Source: Candidatus Electrothrix rattekaaiensis (GTDB lineage Bacteria > Desulfobacterota > Desulfobulbia > Desulfobulbales > Desulfobulbaceae). From it: a stretch of 64,000 nucleotides of DNA. The notes below the pieces were generated by a model. That model had not been told where the DNA came from. It searched no databases and saw only the letters and a program-made list of their open reading frames with translations. The DNA lies in NCBI GenBank assembly GCA_032595675.1, contig JAVQMD010000002.1:1116001-1180000 (forward strand), written 5' to 3'. Each line of letters opens with the position of its first letter. Position 1 is the first letter of the stretch. Both the position numbers and the translations under genes were made by a program. Shown piece by piece: positions 10,066 through 19,859 of the stretch.

Positions 10066-11475
10066 TCAAGAATGATTTTGCAAGCTTACTTTCTCGACTG
10101 TGGTCATCATAGAAAGAATCAAATGTTGAATGACAATATCCGTATCTATTGATGATCCTTTTAAACGCATATCCGCCGTAAGGATATCGCTCAACCAAGT
10201 ACGAAGAAGAACTGCGGAAAAACCGGCAGCCGTCTTAAAGCGCATGTACAAGGCAAAGGGATGCCCTGAAAGCTCAGCCTTCCAGCGTTCATTTTGTTTT
10301 AAAGTTGGTAGGCATTGGTCTTGGAAAACCTTTGCTGAAATACCGGGGCGAAAATTATATCGCTCTTGTTCCAGCAGAATACGAAAAAGCAGGAGAGTAC
10401 GAGTGAAATTTCGTAACGTTGCCAGGATGGCTAAGGCATGAAGGCCGTTTTCCTGAAGGCGGGAGGCAATAAGCAGGGCCTGATCAATCTTTTTATCACT
10501 GATCGCCTGGGTCAGCTCAAAGACCGCTTCCTGTCGGGTCCGACCGACCATGCAATCAAGATCTTTTCCGGTGATCTGCTTGGCCTCTCCCACAGACAAG
10601 GCGAGCTTTTCTGTTTCCATCATTGCTGCAACCGGGTGAAAACCTACCCGTTCGAGCAATTGTTCCATGACACCTGGTGTCATGGTTTTGTTCATCTTTC
10701 GCAGCACGGTACTTACCTGTTTTTGGAGAACCGCCTGCTGCACCTTCTTAGCCTGTGCACTTGCCCCGGTATCCACATGGAGATCAATAACCGCATATTT
10801 TTCCTTAAAGGATTTATACAGTTTTTTGCGTTTATCCACCTCTTCAGCCAGTAGCATCAGGATGTTATTCTGCGGTATCCCACCATCAAGGGCAGCTAAC
10901 ACCATTTCTCCGGCATTCTCTTTGGAACTTCGGGGGGATTGAGCGGAACCAGCTCCTGTTCCCGATTCCTGGGAATACTTTGCAAACAATTCTCCAGTCC
11001 AGTCCAGTTTTCCGTCAGGCTTGGCAAAACCGAAACATTTTTTCCATTGGGCGGCACTCAGCTTGCCAGGGTCATTTTCCGATTCTCTGCTGTCCAAACC
11101 TCCGGACTCCATCATTGCCTGAAGGTATTTAAAGGCCTTGTCCGGTTTATTGGCCTTGTTAGCCTGTGCCACCCGACTCCAGATAGCCTTGGCCACATTC
11201 TTGGAATGAAACAATCTGCTGTTATTGATCCTGAATACCTGCTTGCCACCCAGCAGACTGAAACTGCGGAGCTTGGAAAGAGTACGATGGCTTTCCTCTG
11301 TATCACCGTCAATGTTGTGAACTACCCCGCCAGCAGCGCAAAGGAGCTTTGCTATTTGATCCGCCGCTTGTTGACAGAGATAGCGTTCTCCGATAAACAG
11401 ATAAGCAGGAAAAAGGTTTCCTTTTTTGGTCTCCTGAAACAGAGAATCAAGTTTATTTCTTTCGTAAACAGGCAT
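10066..11475 (-). CDS. holA: DNA polymerase III subunit delta (HolA)
   Basis: 469 residues. The N-terminal region (FPAYLFIGERYLCQQAADQI) and the C-terminal helical region (QALLIASRLQENGLHALAILATLRNFTRTLL) match the delta clamp-loader subunit, which opens the sliding clamp. HolA is normally about 340 residues. The excess is an insert at roughly residues 95-205 that is Lys/Ser/Glu-rich, looks low-complexity (SRESENDPGKLSAAQW, SGTGAGSAQSPRSSKENAG) and sits between the N-terminal fold and the second AAA-like segment. The frame is intact, so this looks like an insertion in a loop rather than decay. It is divergent from rng, with an IS element now in the shared upstream region. Confidence 0.88.
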   Translation of the reverse strand: MPVYERNKLDSLFQETKKGNLFPAYLFIGERYLCQQAADQIAKLLCAAGGVVHNIDGDTEESHRTLSKLRSFSLLGGKQVFRINNSRLFHSKNVAKAIWSRVAQANKANKPDKAFKYLQAMMESGGLDSRESENDPGKLSAAQWKKCFGFAKPDGKLDWTGELFAKYSQESGTGAGSAQSPRSSKENAGEMVLAALDGGIPQNNILMLLAEEVDKRKKLYKSFKEKYAVIDLHVDTGASAQAKKVQQAVLQKQVSTVLRKMNKTMTPGVMEQLLERVGFHPVAAMMETEKLALSVGEAKQITGKDLDCMVGRTRQEAVFELTQAISDKKIDQALLIASRLQENGLHALAILATLRNFTRTLLLFRILLEQERYNFRPGISAKVFQDQCLPTLKQNERWKAELSGHPFALYMRFKTAAGFSAVLLRTWLSDILTADMRLKGSSIDTDIVIQHLILSMMTTVEKVSLQNHS

Positions 11476-11635
11476 GGCGTAACAATAAATAATGTATGTT
11501 AATTTGTGTTAAAAGTCGATGAAAAGACAGGGGATTATACCCGGCAGAAAAAATGCCTCAAGAGAAGAGTTTCAGCCTCTTCCTCATGACAAGAACACAG
11601 GGTAGGATACATCTCAAAAAAATCGAGCTGTACAT

Positions 11636-13503
11636 CTCACCGATTGGTTAATAAAATCCCATTACTTTTATTTTCGAGATTTTGATATAATTCTAGGCCA
11701 ATACCTAATCTACGTAAAAGGTCCTTTTGTAAATCTGATAATGGAGTCAGGTGACGTATTACTTGCTCCCCGGAATGGATGATGCTGAGAGAAATGTTGG
11801 AGAAACTCTGCAAAACCCGTTCAACGGTCGGAAAAGCTGTGCGTTTCTTAGGCTGTCCCGGATACATTCCTTCCAGAACTGCTTGATCTTGCTTCAAGGA
11901 ACGACGCACTACAAACTCAATCAAGGTCAGCACCCGAATTCCCAGGGCTAACAGATGAGTTAATCCAGCCACTTGATCGTCTCGCTGGACAAATAATGGA
12001 GCGATATTCAAACGACTTTTCAAACGCTCAAAGATCCGTTCAACCCGGTACTCTTTACGATAACATAACACAGCGTCCTGTAAACTGAGATCCTGTTGAT
12101 CAACATCGGTAACAAACGCCTTCCACCCAAAGGTGTCTTTTTTCGCCGTCACCTGCTCTTCTTTCCGGCTGATATCTTTGATTTGATATCTAATTTTTCT
12201 AATGACCTGCTGAGGGCGTTTCTTTGATCCACGGCCTCTCCCAACATATTTGGTATGCTCTTCCACCTGCTTTTCGTATTCAACCGTCAACAACCCTTCT
12301 ACCTTGTGGGCCTTCAGAATTTTGTCAATTTTTTCCTGTAAAACAGACTCTTCTGTGATTTGGCGTTTACCTCTGCCGCGTGGCGGCGTCAAGGCATTGA
12401 GTTTAAGTTGCGCTTTTTCAAGCCGTTGCTCCAGACCTCGTTCTTGTTTGGCAGCATGAGCTGGAGAATGAAGTATGAGAATTCGTTCATTCCACTGAAA
12501 TTCCTTGCCTTCGTAAACACCACTCTGATTACGATCCAGCTCGTACCCCTCAGCGATCAGCACCTCTTCGCCTTTATCATTCTCCCGAAAAACCTGCTCC
12601 AGCTCTCCATCTGTTTTTCGGGCAAGGCCACCTTCAATCCATGTTTCCATCTCCTTTGCGATTTTACCAGTCAAAGGAAGAGGAGATAAGTAATGATTAT
12701 AAAGGCTTCGTATGTATGTCCGAGTCTCCAATGAACTCATTTTGCAATCTCCGCAATAGAGAACACCTGTCTTCTGCAAGGCATTATGAACTCTTTCAAT
12801 AACAGGGAGATAAAGCGGGTCGTCAGCTTTTTCACCGGAAACCACATCGGTGGCCAAAGGCATTCCCAGAGGGTCAAGGGCTCCGGTCATCACCTTGATC
12901 TGACGAAGACTTGCATCATCTTTACTGTGGCCGAACTGAAGCAGACCTGTTTCACTGCCTTCATGGTATCCTGACACCGTAGTGGCATCGCATCGAACAA
13001 CCTTGGTCGGCAGTTCATGAACCTCAATACTTCTTTTGCTCAAATCCTTTTCAATTTCAGCCCAGTAAGCCTCTTGGCTCAGATGTCTAAGAAGAACCGC
13101 CAAGCGATGTGTCGCGAAATCTGCTTCACAGATCTTCTGCCCGGTTAAATTCTCCAGAGTATCCTGCATCCTACTGATATATTGTTCTACTGAGGATTTT
13201 CGATGATCTCCTTCGGACAAAATATAGGACAACCAGATCACTGCTGTCCAACCCCAACTCAAAGCTCTTTGCTTCCAATGAGTTGGAGTATGACTATCCA
13301 GGATTTCGACTAACCCTATTTGGGTCATCGTCCCTATTAATAAGGGGATATCATCAACTCGTTCTGTGATAACCTGCAACTCTTCCATTTTACTCTCCTG
13401 GCGCATGTTGATTTTTGACTGCCAGAATAGCTGATTATGGAGAAAAAGAGCAAGGCCAAGAGCAAAATAAATTATTTTAAGATGTCATTAACCAATCGGT
13501 GAG
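11636..13503 (-). mobile_element. Complete IS1634-family insertion sequence with 6-bp target duplication
   Basis: The ends are a 17-bp perfect inverted repeat: ctcaccgattggttaat at 11636-11652 and its reverse complement at 13487-13503. The hexamer gtacat lies immediately outside each end (11630-11635 and 13504-13509), the expected target-site duplication. The element is 1868 bp with one full-length transposase. Intact ends, duplication and gene together indicate a recent insertion, between holA and rng. Confidence 0.95.
11637..13388 (-). CDS. IS1634 family DDE transposase
   Basis: About 583 residues from the ATG at 13388, chosen because an AGGAGAG ribosome site lies six bases upstream; an ATG six codons earlier lacks one. 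The protein has the IS1634/IS4-group layout: VVRCDATTVSGYHEG around the first Asp, VLYCGDCKMSSLETRTYI around the second, a long Lys/Arg-rich insertion, and the C-terminal CYRKEYRVERIFERLKSRL with the YREK-like Glu signature. The stop codon falls inside the left terminal inverted repeat. Intact and probably active. Confidence 0.95.
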   Translation of the reverse strand: MEELQVITERVDDIPLLIGTMTQIGLVEILDSHTPTHWKQRALSWGWTAVIWLSYILSEGDHRKSSVEQYISRMQDTLENLTGQKICEADFATHRLAVLLRHLSQEAYWAEIEKDLSKRSIEVHELPTKVVRCDATTVSGYHEGSETGLLQFGHSKDDASLRQIKVMTGALDPLGMPLATDVVSGEKADDPLYLPVIERVHNALQKTGVLYCGDCKMSSLETRTYIRSLYNHYLSPLPLTGKIAKEMETWIEGGLARKTDGELEQVFRENDKGEEVLIAEGYELDRNQSGVYEGKEFQWNERILILHSPAHAAKQERGLEQRLEKAQLKLNALTPPRGRGKRQITEESVLQEKIDKILKAHKVEGLLTVEYEKQVEEHTKYVGRGRGSKKRPQQVIRKIRYQIKDISRKEEQVTAKKDTFGWKAFVTDVDQQDLSLQDAVLCYRKEYRVERIFERLKSRLNIAPLFVQRDDQVAGLTHLLALGIRVLTLIEFVVRRSLKQDQAVLEGMYPGQPKKRTAFPTVERVLQSFSNISLSIIHSGEQVIRHLTPLSDLQKDLLRRLGIGLELYQNLENKSNGILLTNR

Positions 13504-13758
13504 GTACATAACTGTAGAACAATTCTTACTTATATCCTATCCTGATTAATAGAACAAAAAATTTCTTCTGGGAAATTCCTTTGTTGTCGAGTATTATAAA
13601 TTATTTTTCGCTTTTGATTTTTTTTTATTGCCTTTAAATAAGTTCCCTGAAGCTTCATAAGAAAATAATTTCCGTGCATACTGTCAATATGTCAGCACGA
13701 CTGTTGAACGAACAACTGCTGTCTGGAAGAAAATAACGGTTCGCTATAACCACGCAAT

Positions 13759-15279
13759 ATGTACACAGACATTGTAATAAACGCCACTCCTTATGAAAAC
13801 CGTATTGCGGTGGTGGAAAGCGGCAACCTGCTTGAGTTTCACATCGAACGCCCGACGGAAAATGGATTGGTGGGCAATATCTACCAAGGCAAAGTTGTCC
13901 GGGTACTGCCGGGTATGCAGGCGGCGTTTGTCGATATCGGTCTTGACCGCACAGGGTTCCTCTATGTTGACGATATTGACATCTCGATGTCAATGACACA
14001 ACTCTCGCAGCCAGAAGTGAGCCCTTCTGTGGTTGCAAAAAATGCAACGATCAATCCGGCTATTGAGGATTTATTAAAAGAAGGGCAGACCATTTTGGTA
14101 CAGATTGCCAAGGAACCCATCGGTTCTAAGGGTGCCCGTTTGAGCTGCCATATCACCCTGCCTTGCCGCAACTTGGTTTTTATGCCTTTAACCGATCATA
14201 TCGGTATTTCCCGCAAGATAGAGGACGAAGATATTAGGGAGGAATTGCGGAAAAAAATTGAACAGTTGCGCCCGGATGGTACAGGTTTCATTGTCCGTAC
14301 TGTTGCTGAGAACGTCACCACAGCAGAGATTGAAGCGGACATGGAGTTTCTTATGCTGCTTTGGGATGATATCCGATCCCATGCGCAACGGGCAACAGCT
14401 CCGTGCCTGATTTATCAGGATCTGGATCTCGTTTTGAGAGCCGTACGGGATCTCTTCACGGACAGCGTCAATGAACTTGTTGTCGATTCCAGGAGCATGC
14501 ATGACCGGCTCCTCAATTTTGTGGTTACTTTTGCCCCGAAATTGAAAAGCAGAATTGTCTATTATGACAGTGAAGTGCCAATTTTTGATGCCTACGGAAT
14601 TGAAGTCGACGTTGCTCGGGCCATAGATAAAAAAGTCTGGTTGCGCTCAGGGGGCTACCTTATTATCGAAACCACAGAAGCCTTAACCGTGGTGGATGTG
14701 AATACCGGGCGTTATGTGGGAAAAAATGACCTGAACGAGACGATTTACAAAACCAATATGGAGGCGGTGAAAGAGATATCCTACCAGCTGAGGCTCCGTA
14801 ATATCGGGGGAATCATTATTATTGATTTTATTGATATGGAAATAGAGCAGCATCGGGAAGAACTCTATAATGCCTTTCTGAAAGCCATGCGCAAGGATAA
14901 AAACCGCGTCAACATCCTCAAGGTCTCGGAGTTCGGTCTGGTCCAGATGACCCGGAAACGTTCCAGTGAAAGCCTGTCTCAGGTCATGTGTGAACCCTGC
15001 CTGTATTGCGGCGGGGAAGGCATTGTTAAATCACGACAAACCATCTGTTATGAAATATTCCGCAAGATTTACCGGGACAACCGCAAGGCTGGCGGGAAAA
15101 GTATAACCATCAAGGTGCATCCACATATTGCCAGTACACTCTCTCAAGACGAAGCGCAACATCTCCGACATCTTGAAAAAACCACAGGGAAAGAAATTAC
15201 CGTGTCTCCCGCATATGATCTTCATGTTCAACGGTACGAGGTTGTCTGGGATGAGCAACCTTCTCAAACAAAAAAATAA
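13759..15279 (+). CDS. rng: Ribonuclease G (Rne/Rng family)
   Basis: 506 residues, the normal RNase G length and without the long RNase E scaffold tail. The S1 domain is visible at GNIYQGKVVRVLPGMQAAFVDIG. The catalytic region has VVDVNTGRYVGK and GGIIIIDFIDME with metal-binding acidic residues. The Zn-link motif CEPCLYCGGEG precedes the small domain. It cleaves single-stranded AU-rich RNA and matures 16S rRNA 5' ends in relatives. The IS1634 element ends 255 bp upstream, so its native promoter may have been displaced or replaced. An intrinsic terminator follows directly. Confidence 0.97.
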   Translation: MYTDIVINATPYENRIAVVESGNLLEFHIERPTENGLVGNIYQGKVVRVLPGMQAAFVDIGLDRTGFLYVDDIDISMSMTQLSQPEVSPSVVAKNATINPAIEDLLKEGQTILVQIAKEPIGSKGARLSCHITLPCRNLVFMPLTDHIGISRKIEDEDIREELRKKIEQLRPDGTGFIVRTVAENVTTAEIEADMEFLMLLWDDIRSHAQRATAPCLIYQDLDLVLRAVRDLFTDSVNELVVDSRSMHDRLLNFVVTFAPKLKSRIVYYDSEVPIFDAYGIEVDVARAIDKKVWLRSGGYLIIETTEALTVVDVNTGRYVGKNDLNETIYKTNMEAVKEISYQLRLRNIGGIIIIDFIDMEIEQHREELYNAFLKAMRKDKNRVNILKVSEFGLVQMTRKRSSESLSQVMCEPCLYCGGEGIVKSRQTICYEIFRKIYRDNRKAGGKSITIKVHPHIASTLSQDEAQHLRHLEKTTGKEITVSPAYDLHVQRYEVVWDEQPSQTKK

Positions 15280-15281
15280 AG

Positions 15282-15310
15282 AAACCACCCCCAGAGGGGG
15301 TGGTTTTCTA
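15282..15310 (+). terminator. Rho-independent terminator of rng
   Basis: An 11-bp inverted repeat, aaccaccccc / gggggtggtt separated by aga, starts two bases after the rng stop and is followed by ttttct. It should end rng transcription and insulate the M23 peptidase gene. Confidence 0.9.
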
Positions 15311-15340
15311 TGACGAAATAAAAAAATATTAAAGGGTAGC

Positions 15341-16729
15341 ATGATCTCAAAAAATAGACGCAGAATAGGTACCTCCTCCCGTTCAACAAGCAAAAAATGG
15401 CTGGGACGTAACGTCCTCATAGTCCTCATAGTCCTCTTCGTTCTTGCTGGTGCTGCGGCCGGTTTTATCCTTTTTGAGACAGAAAAGCCGCAAATTACGC
15501 TAAACCAAGATATCCTCTTTCTCGGAAGCCCGCTGGACGTACAGCTTCAAGCATCTGACCGCAAAAGTGGTATTCAGCAGGTTGACATTGTCCTTCAGCA
15601 AAACGACAAGGAATTTCAGCTGTTCAAGAAAAGTTTTCCCCGTCAGGCATGGCTTTCAAAGGCCGGGCCCGGAGAAGTACAGGAAACCCTGACGCTGGAT
15701 GTTCAGCAGGCCGGAGCAAAAGAAGGTGAGGCGAAACTCACGGTTTCTGTGCATGATTTTTCTCTCAACGGCGGATTGCAGGGGAATGCGACTATTACTG
15801 TCTTTCCCGTGACTATTGACACCAAGGCACCACGAGTTCATATTGAACACGCACAACAATATATTACTCCGGGTGGAAGCGGCATTATGGTCTACAGTAT
15901 CTCTGAACCCTCAAAGCGGCACGGGGTCATGCTTGATGATACCTTTTTTCAAGGATACCCCCTGTTGGGCGACAACAAAAGATTTATCGCCTATATCGCT
16001 CTCCCTTGGAACAGCGATAAGCCGGAGCAAATGCGAGTTGTTGCAGAAGATCAGGCTGGCAATGAGGGGAGCAGCACCTTTTCTATACGATTCAAATCAG
16101 TCAAGGACAAGAAAGATCGAATTAATATCTCAGATGGCTTTCTCAATAAAAAAATTCCCGAGTTTCAAGAGAGCTACCCGGAACTGACTGGAACAAAAAT
16201 GGAAAAATACCTCTTTGTTAACAAAACCATTCGTGTTCGTAATGCGGAAAAGATTGCTGCTCTCAGCAGCAACACGACAAGTGAACAGCTATGGCAGGAT
16301 CGATTTCTCCGTATGCCAGGAGCTGGCAAGGCCGGATTTGCTGATCAACGAACCTATTATTACAAGGGAGAGCCGATTGATCATCAAACCCATCTGGGGA
16401 TGGATATTGCCTCAACAGCCCGGGTTACTATAGAGGCGGCAAATCGGGGCAAAGTTATTTTTGCCGACTATCTTGGAATTTACGGAAACATGGTCATGCT
16501 TGATCACGGTCAAGGCCTGACCAGCCTGTATTCTCACCTCAGCCGCATTGCTGTTACGCCGGGACAAATGGTGAAAAAAGGAGAGGTCATCGGAAATTCC
16601 GGAACCACCGGAATGGCTGGAGGCGACCATCTCCACTTCTCCATGTTGGTGCATGGCATATTTGTCACCCCGGTTGAATGGTGGGATCAACATTGGATTG
16701 ATGTCAATATTAATAATGTTATTCAATAA
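15341..16729 (+). CDS. M23 family metallopeptidase, membrane-anchored
   Basis: 462 residues with a short cytoplasmic Lys/Arg tail and one membrane segment (VLIVLIVLFVLAGAAAGFIL). A beta-sandwich-like region spans about residues 45-260. The C-terminus is a LytM/M23 domain with HLGMDIAS (metal ligands His and Asp), YSHLSRI and the closing HLHFSML motif, all intact. Such enzymes cut peptidoglycan cross-bridges in the periplasm; with all ligands present it should be catalytic. The start is supported by aaaggg nine bases upstream. It is followed by lptF after 23 bp, probably one operon running to the LPG-synthase-like gene. Confidence 0.92.
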   Translation: MISKNRRRIGTSSRSTSKKWLGRNVLIVLIVLFVLAGAAAGFILFETEKPQITLNQDILFLGSPLDVQLQASDRKSGIQQVDIVLQQNDKEFQLFKKSFPRQAWLSKAGPGEVQETLTLDVQQAGAKEGEAKLTVSVHDFSLNGGLQGNATITVFPVTIDTKAPRVHIEHAQQYITPGGSGIMVYSISEPSKRHGVMLDDTFFQGYPLLGDNKRFIAYIALPWNSDKPEQMRVVAEDQAGNEGSSTFSIRFKSVKDKKDRINISDGFLNKKIPEFQESYPELTGTKMEKYLFVNKTIRVRNAEKIAALSSNTTSEQLWQDRFLRMPGAGKAGFADQRTYYYKGEPIDHQTHLGMDIASTARVTIEAANRGKVIFADYLGIYGNMVMLDHGQGLTSLYSHLSRIAVTPGQMVKKGEVIGNSGTTGMAGGDHLHFSMLVHGIFVTPVEWWDQHWIDVNINNVIQ

Positions 16730-16752
16730 AGCACTCCGCCCGATCAAAAAAT

Positions 16753-18204
16753 ATGCAGCGCAAAGGCATTCCACTCCTCCTGTATAGTTATCTGGCAACT
16801 GAACTGCTTGCTCCCTTTTTTGCCAGCTTTCTTATTTTATACGGGGTCTTTTTTTTGATCCGACTCATTCCGCTGCTGGAAGTCGTTCTTGAACTCGGGA
16901 TTAATTTTCCCGACTTCATTCGTCTTTTCTCCTATATTTTCCCCCATATGCTGCTCTATGTTATTCCTATGGCCAGCATGGCCGGGGTTATTATCGGTTT
17001 TACCCGCTTAACCAACGAACGGGAAATTCTCGCTCTCAAAGCCTGCGGTATCAGTCTACGACAAATGCTCCCCCCGGTTATCATTGTCTCGGCATTCATT
17101 GCCGCCCTGACAGGCTATTTCTCGGTCCGCCTGATTCCGGCCGGTGAAATTGCTATGCACCAACTCATGTTCCAGTTGGCTAAGGAGAAAATAGACAGTG
17201 GGATTAAAGAAAAAAAATTTACAGAGGCCCTTGGAGATCTGGTCGTTTATGTCGATGATATTGATGAAAACGAACACTGGAACGGAGTCTATGTCTCGGA
17301 TATGCGCGGTCGGGAGCAGCCGATCATCATAATGGCCAAAAAAGGACGGATGAAGGCGGATGTCAACACCATGTCCGTCTCAATTGTGCTGGACAACGGC
17401 ACCCTGCATAATACCGACGGACAGGATAGCCAGATTGTTCGCTTCAAACGGTACCAGCTCCATATCCCGTTAAAGCCACCCACCCATATTGACGGAGAAG
17501 ATGTCACCAAGCTGAGTCGAGGCAGTATGTCACAAGAACAACTCCTGGCTGCTGGTCAGAAGCACGGTGTTGATACCCACGCAGGTGCCATCTATCTGAC
17601 AGAATACCATCATCGCTTAGCCCTACCAGTGGGCTGCTTGATCCTCAGTTTACTGGGCTTGCCCTTGGGGCTTCAGGCCGGGCCGGGGAGAAAAGCCGTC
17701 GGCATCCCCTTTGGGCTAGGTTTTTTCGTTCTCTATTATATTGTTTTTACCCTGTTTAGGGTGATGGCTGAGGATATGGTCCTGCCTCTCCTTGCAGGCA
17801 TGTGGTTGCCTAATATTATCTTTGCGATTATGACCGGGATTATTTTCTGGCGAGTTGAGCAGGAGCGACCAATCTTCTCTGAACGACTGACCCTCTGGCT
17901 TGAATCCGTTATTGACGCTCTTTTCCTTGCCCCGCTCAAACGACTTGCCAAGCTGTTCAGGCAATTATTAAGCAAAAGACACGGTGATGGTGCTAGAAGT
18001 AAAAAGAAAAAAGAAGAGCTGCCGGGTTGGGCAGGAATGCTTGTTCATGCAGACGCAAAAAAACGGGTCTTTCACCTACCAGACTGCGAACAATATCACT
18101 GTAAAAGCTGTACCCTTGAGTTCAACAGTACCTTTGTTGCCTACGAAGCCGGATTTGCCCCCTGTCCGTACTGCGAGACACAGGTCGAAAAATATAATAG
18201 TTAA
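16753..18204 (+). CDS. lptF: LPS export ABC transporter permease LptF with extra C-terminal Cys domain
   Basis: 483 residues. The LptF/LptG layout is clear: an N-terminal membrane segment (ELLAPFFASFLILYGVFFLI), the LTNEREILALKACGIS coupling region that contacts LptB, a periplasmic beta-jellyroll in the middle and three C-terminal membrane segments. It extracts LPS from the inner membrane with LptB and LptG. The last 60 residues are unusual: after a Lys-rich linker comes FHLPDCEQYHCKSCTLEF...FAPCPYCETQ, a four-or-more-Cys module like the Ada N-terminal metal-binding fold often seen as a stand-alone add-on. No LptG gene follows in the window, so the partner must be elsewhere or this is the sole permease type. 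Confidence 0.88.
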   Translation: MQRKGIPLLLYSYLATELLAPFFASFLILYGVFFLIRLIPLLEVVLELGINFPDFIRLFSYIFPHMLLYVIPMASMAGVIIGFTRLTNEREILALKACGISLRQMLPPVIIVSAFIAALTGYFSVRLIPAGEIAMHQLMFQLAKEKIDSGIKEKKFTEALGDLVVYVDDIDENEHWNGVYVSDMRGREQPIIIMAKKGRMKADVNTMSVSIVLDNGTLHNTDGQDSQIVRFKRYQLHIPLKPPTHIDGEDVTKLSRGSMSQEQLLAAGQKHGVDTHAGAIYLTEYHHRLALPVGCLILSLLGLPLGLQAGPGRKAVGIPFGLGFFVLYYIVFTLFRVMAEDMVLPLLAGMWLPNIIFAIMTGIIFWRVEQERPIFSERLTLWLESVIDALFLAPLKRLAKLFRQLLSKRHGDGARSKKKKEELPGWAGMLVHADAKKRVFHLPDCEQYHCKSCTLEFNSTFVAYEAGFAPCPYCETQVEKYNS

Positions 18205-18207
18205 CAT

Positions 18208-19128
18208 ATGACCAAAACAAGCCTGCAATACGCTCTAAGGCTCTCGGTCACCGGCCTGCTGCTTTTTTTTATCTTTCGTAGTATCCATCCTGAAGAGATA
18301 CTTGAGGCCGTGGCAGCAATTTCTCCAGGGTATCTCTTGTCTGCCCTATTTGCTCAACTTGCCTGTCTCACTCTTGCCGCATATCGATGGCAGTTGATTG
18401 TTAATCGACTCGGCTTCAAAGCCCCTTTCGCCTTTTACCTCGGCAGTTATTTTAAGGGAGCTTTTTTCAACCAAGGGCTTCCAACCAGTATCGGTGGTGA
18501 CGGAGTGCGCATCTATGACTGCGTAAAAGTGACCGGTTCTGCTGAAGATGCCTTTTTCGGGGTATTTATTGATCGAGTCATAGGGTTGGCAGGACTCCTG
18601 TTGCTCAATATCGTTGCCTTGCTTTTGAACAGCACCCTGTTGCCGACACACATCTATTACCCTCTTTTATTCATACTCATTGCCTTGGCAACCGGCATGC
18701 TTCTCCTTTTTTTTCTGCGTAAATTTTCTTTTTTTACGGTTGGCAGGTACCTTGGTTTTCTTGGTCGGCTTTCTGAACGTTATTTTCAAGTCTACTCCTC
18801 ACTTCCGGCTCTCACCAGCCAACTTGGTCTTTCCGTCCTGATCCACCTGCTTTCAATGGGCACTTTTTTTCTTCTCGGTCAAGGTGTGGGGCTCGACTTC
18901 TCTCTTCAGGTCTATCTGGTCATGGTTCCACCGGTCATTTTATTGACCCTCCTTCCCATATCACTGGCTGGATGGGGAATACGGGAAGGCGCAATGGTCG
19001 CCTTTTTCCTTCTGATCGGTGCGGAAAAATCTCGGGTACTGACTTTTTCTCTACTCTACGGCTTTATATCAGTTATTGCTTCGCTCCCAGGGTTTATCAT
19101 ATTCCTCCGGCGAGAAAGAACTCCGTAG
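18208..19128 (+). CDS. Lysylphosphatidylglycerol synthase-like flippase-domain membrane protein (UPF0104)
   Basis: 306 residues with about eight membrane segments. Landmarks are NRLGFKAPFAFYLGSYFKGAFFNQGLPTS followed by GGDGVRIYDC and, late, LPISLAGWGIREGAMVAFF, which define the UPF0104/AglD-like family. Proteins of this family are implicated in lipid or polyprenyl-linked glycan transport; a precise substrate cannot be given. The catalytic LPG-synthase domain is absent, so it is not MprF. It starts three bases after the lptF stop, so the two are probably co-translated, which fits an envelope role. Confidence 0.85.
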   Translation: MTKTSLQYALRLSVTGLLLFFIFRSIHPEEILEAVAAISPGYLLSALFAQLACLTLAAYRWQLIVNRLGFKAPFAFYLGSYFKGAFFNQGLPTSIGGDGVRIYDCVKVTGSAEDAFFGVFIDRVIGLAGLLLLNIVALLLNSTLLPTHIYYPLLFILIALATGMLLLFFLRKFSFFTVGRYLGFLGRLSERYFQVYSSLPALTSQLGLSVLIHLLSMGTFFLLGQGVGLDFSLQVYLVMVPPVILLTLLPISLAGWGIREGAMVAFFLLIGAEKSRVLTFSLLYGFISVIASLPGFIIFLRRERTP

Positions 19129-19136
19129 ATAAAAAA

Positions 19137-19859
19137 TCATCCACTGCAATGATCAGCAGGTCCGCCCTTATATACCCCTAAGGCCAAGCCCAAAAGATTT
19201 CCTAAGAGATACAGCAACCCGCCTGCCCATAAGATATCACTGACAAAATGGCCCCCCTGAAGAATTCTGGCGATTCCAACCAAAATTCCGAAAAGCAACC
19301 CGCTCATTAAAAAGGCCTCAGCATAACGCGGTTTCTTATCTCGTAGGATAAACCAGGGAGCCATAAGAAAAAAAGCGATTGCAGCGTGACCGGAGGGGAA
19401 AGAGCTGTTACTGCCGCCGGTACCGGGCTGCCAAGATTGCGTGAATTCATACGTACCGCCGAATTCAACAATCTGGCGGGGTCGGGGGCGACCGAGATGC
19501 CCCTTGAGCACAACATTGATCACCAACCCCGGCCCGAGAGCAAGCAGGAGAAGAATAAAAACCGCCTTCTTGCGCCAGGGGGAGAACTGTGATTTGAAAA
19601 AACCGATCAACAGAACAAGCGAAGAGGAAACCGCAAGCAGCATAGCCGGAACCGGTGCAAGCTTATACAAGATATTCCAGGGAAAAAGATTGCCCACAGG
19701 CCATGCCCTGTCGCATTCAGGAAGAGCTGCGGCAATAACATGATCACGCGGGACAAGAGAGGTGATAAAACGATCAGCATCGGTGAGCCAGAGGATACCT
19801 GTGACCAACAGGAGTGCAGCAGTGACTGCTGCCGGTTCGATAAAGTTTTTTTTAAGCAT
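19137..19859 (-). CDS. PAP2 family membrane phosphatase
   Basis: 240 residues and five to six membrane segments. All three PAP2 signature motifs are present: KGHLGRPRP (KX6RP), NSSFPSGHAA (PSGH) and RILQGGHFVSD (SRX5HX3D variant with R, H and D retained). The group includes undecaprenyl-pyrophosphate and lipid A phosphatases; with a lipid A-transport gene nearby a lipid A role is plausible but unproved. It is convergent with the LPG-synthase-like gene, the two stops being 8 bp apart. Confidence 0.9.
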   Translation of the reverse strand: MLKKNFIEPAAVTAALLLVTGILWLTDADRFITSLVPRDHVIAAALPECDRAWPVGNLFPWNILYKLAPVPAMLLAVSSSLVLLIGFFKSQFSPWRKKAVFILLLLALGPGLVINVVLKGHLGRPRPRQIVEFGGTYEFTQSWQPGTGGSNSSFPSGHAAIAFFLMAPWFILRDKKPRYAEAFLMSGLLFGILVGIARILQGGHFVSDILWAGGLLYLLGNLLGLALGVYKGGPADHCSG

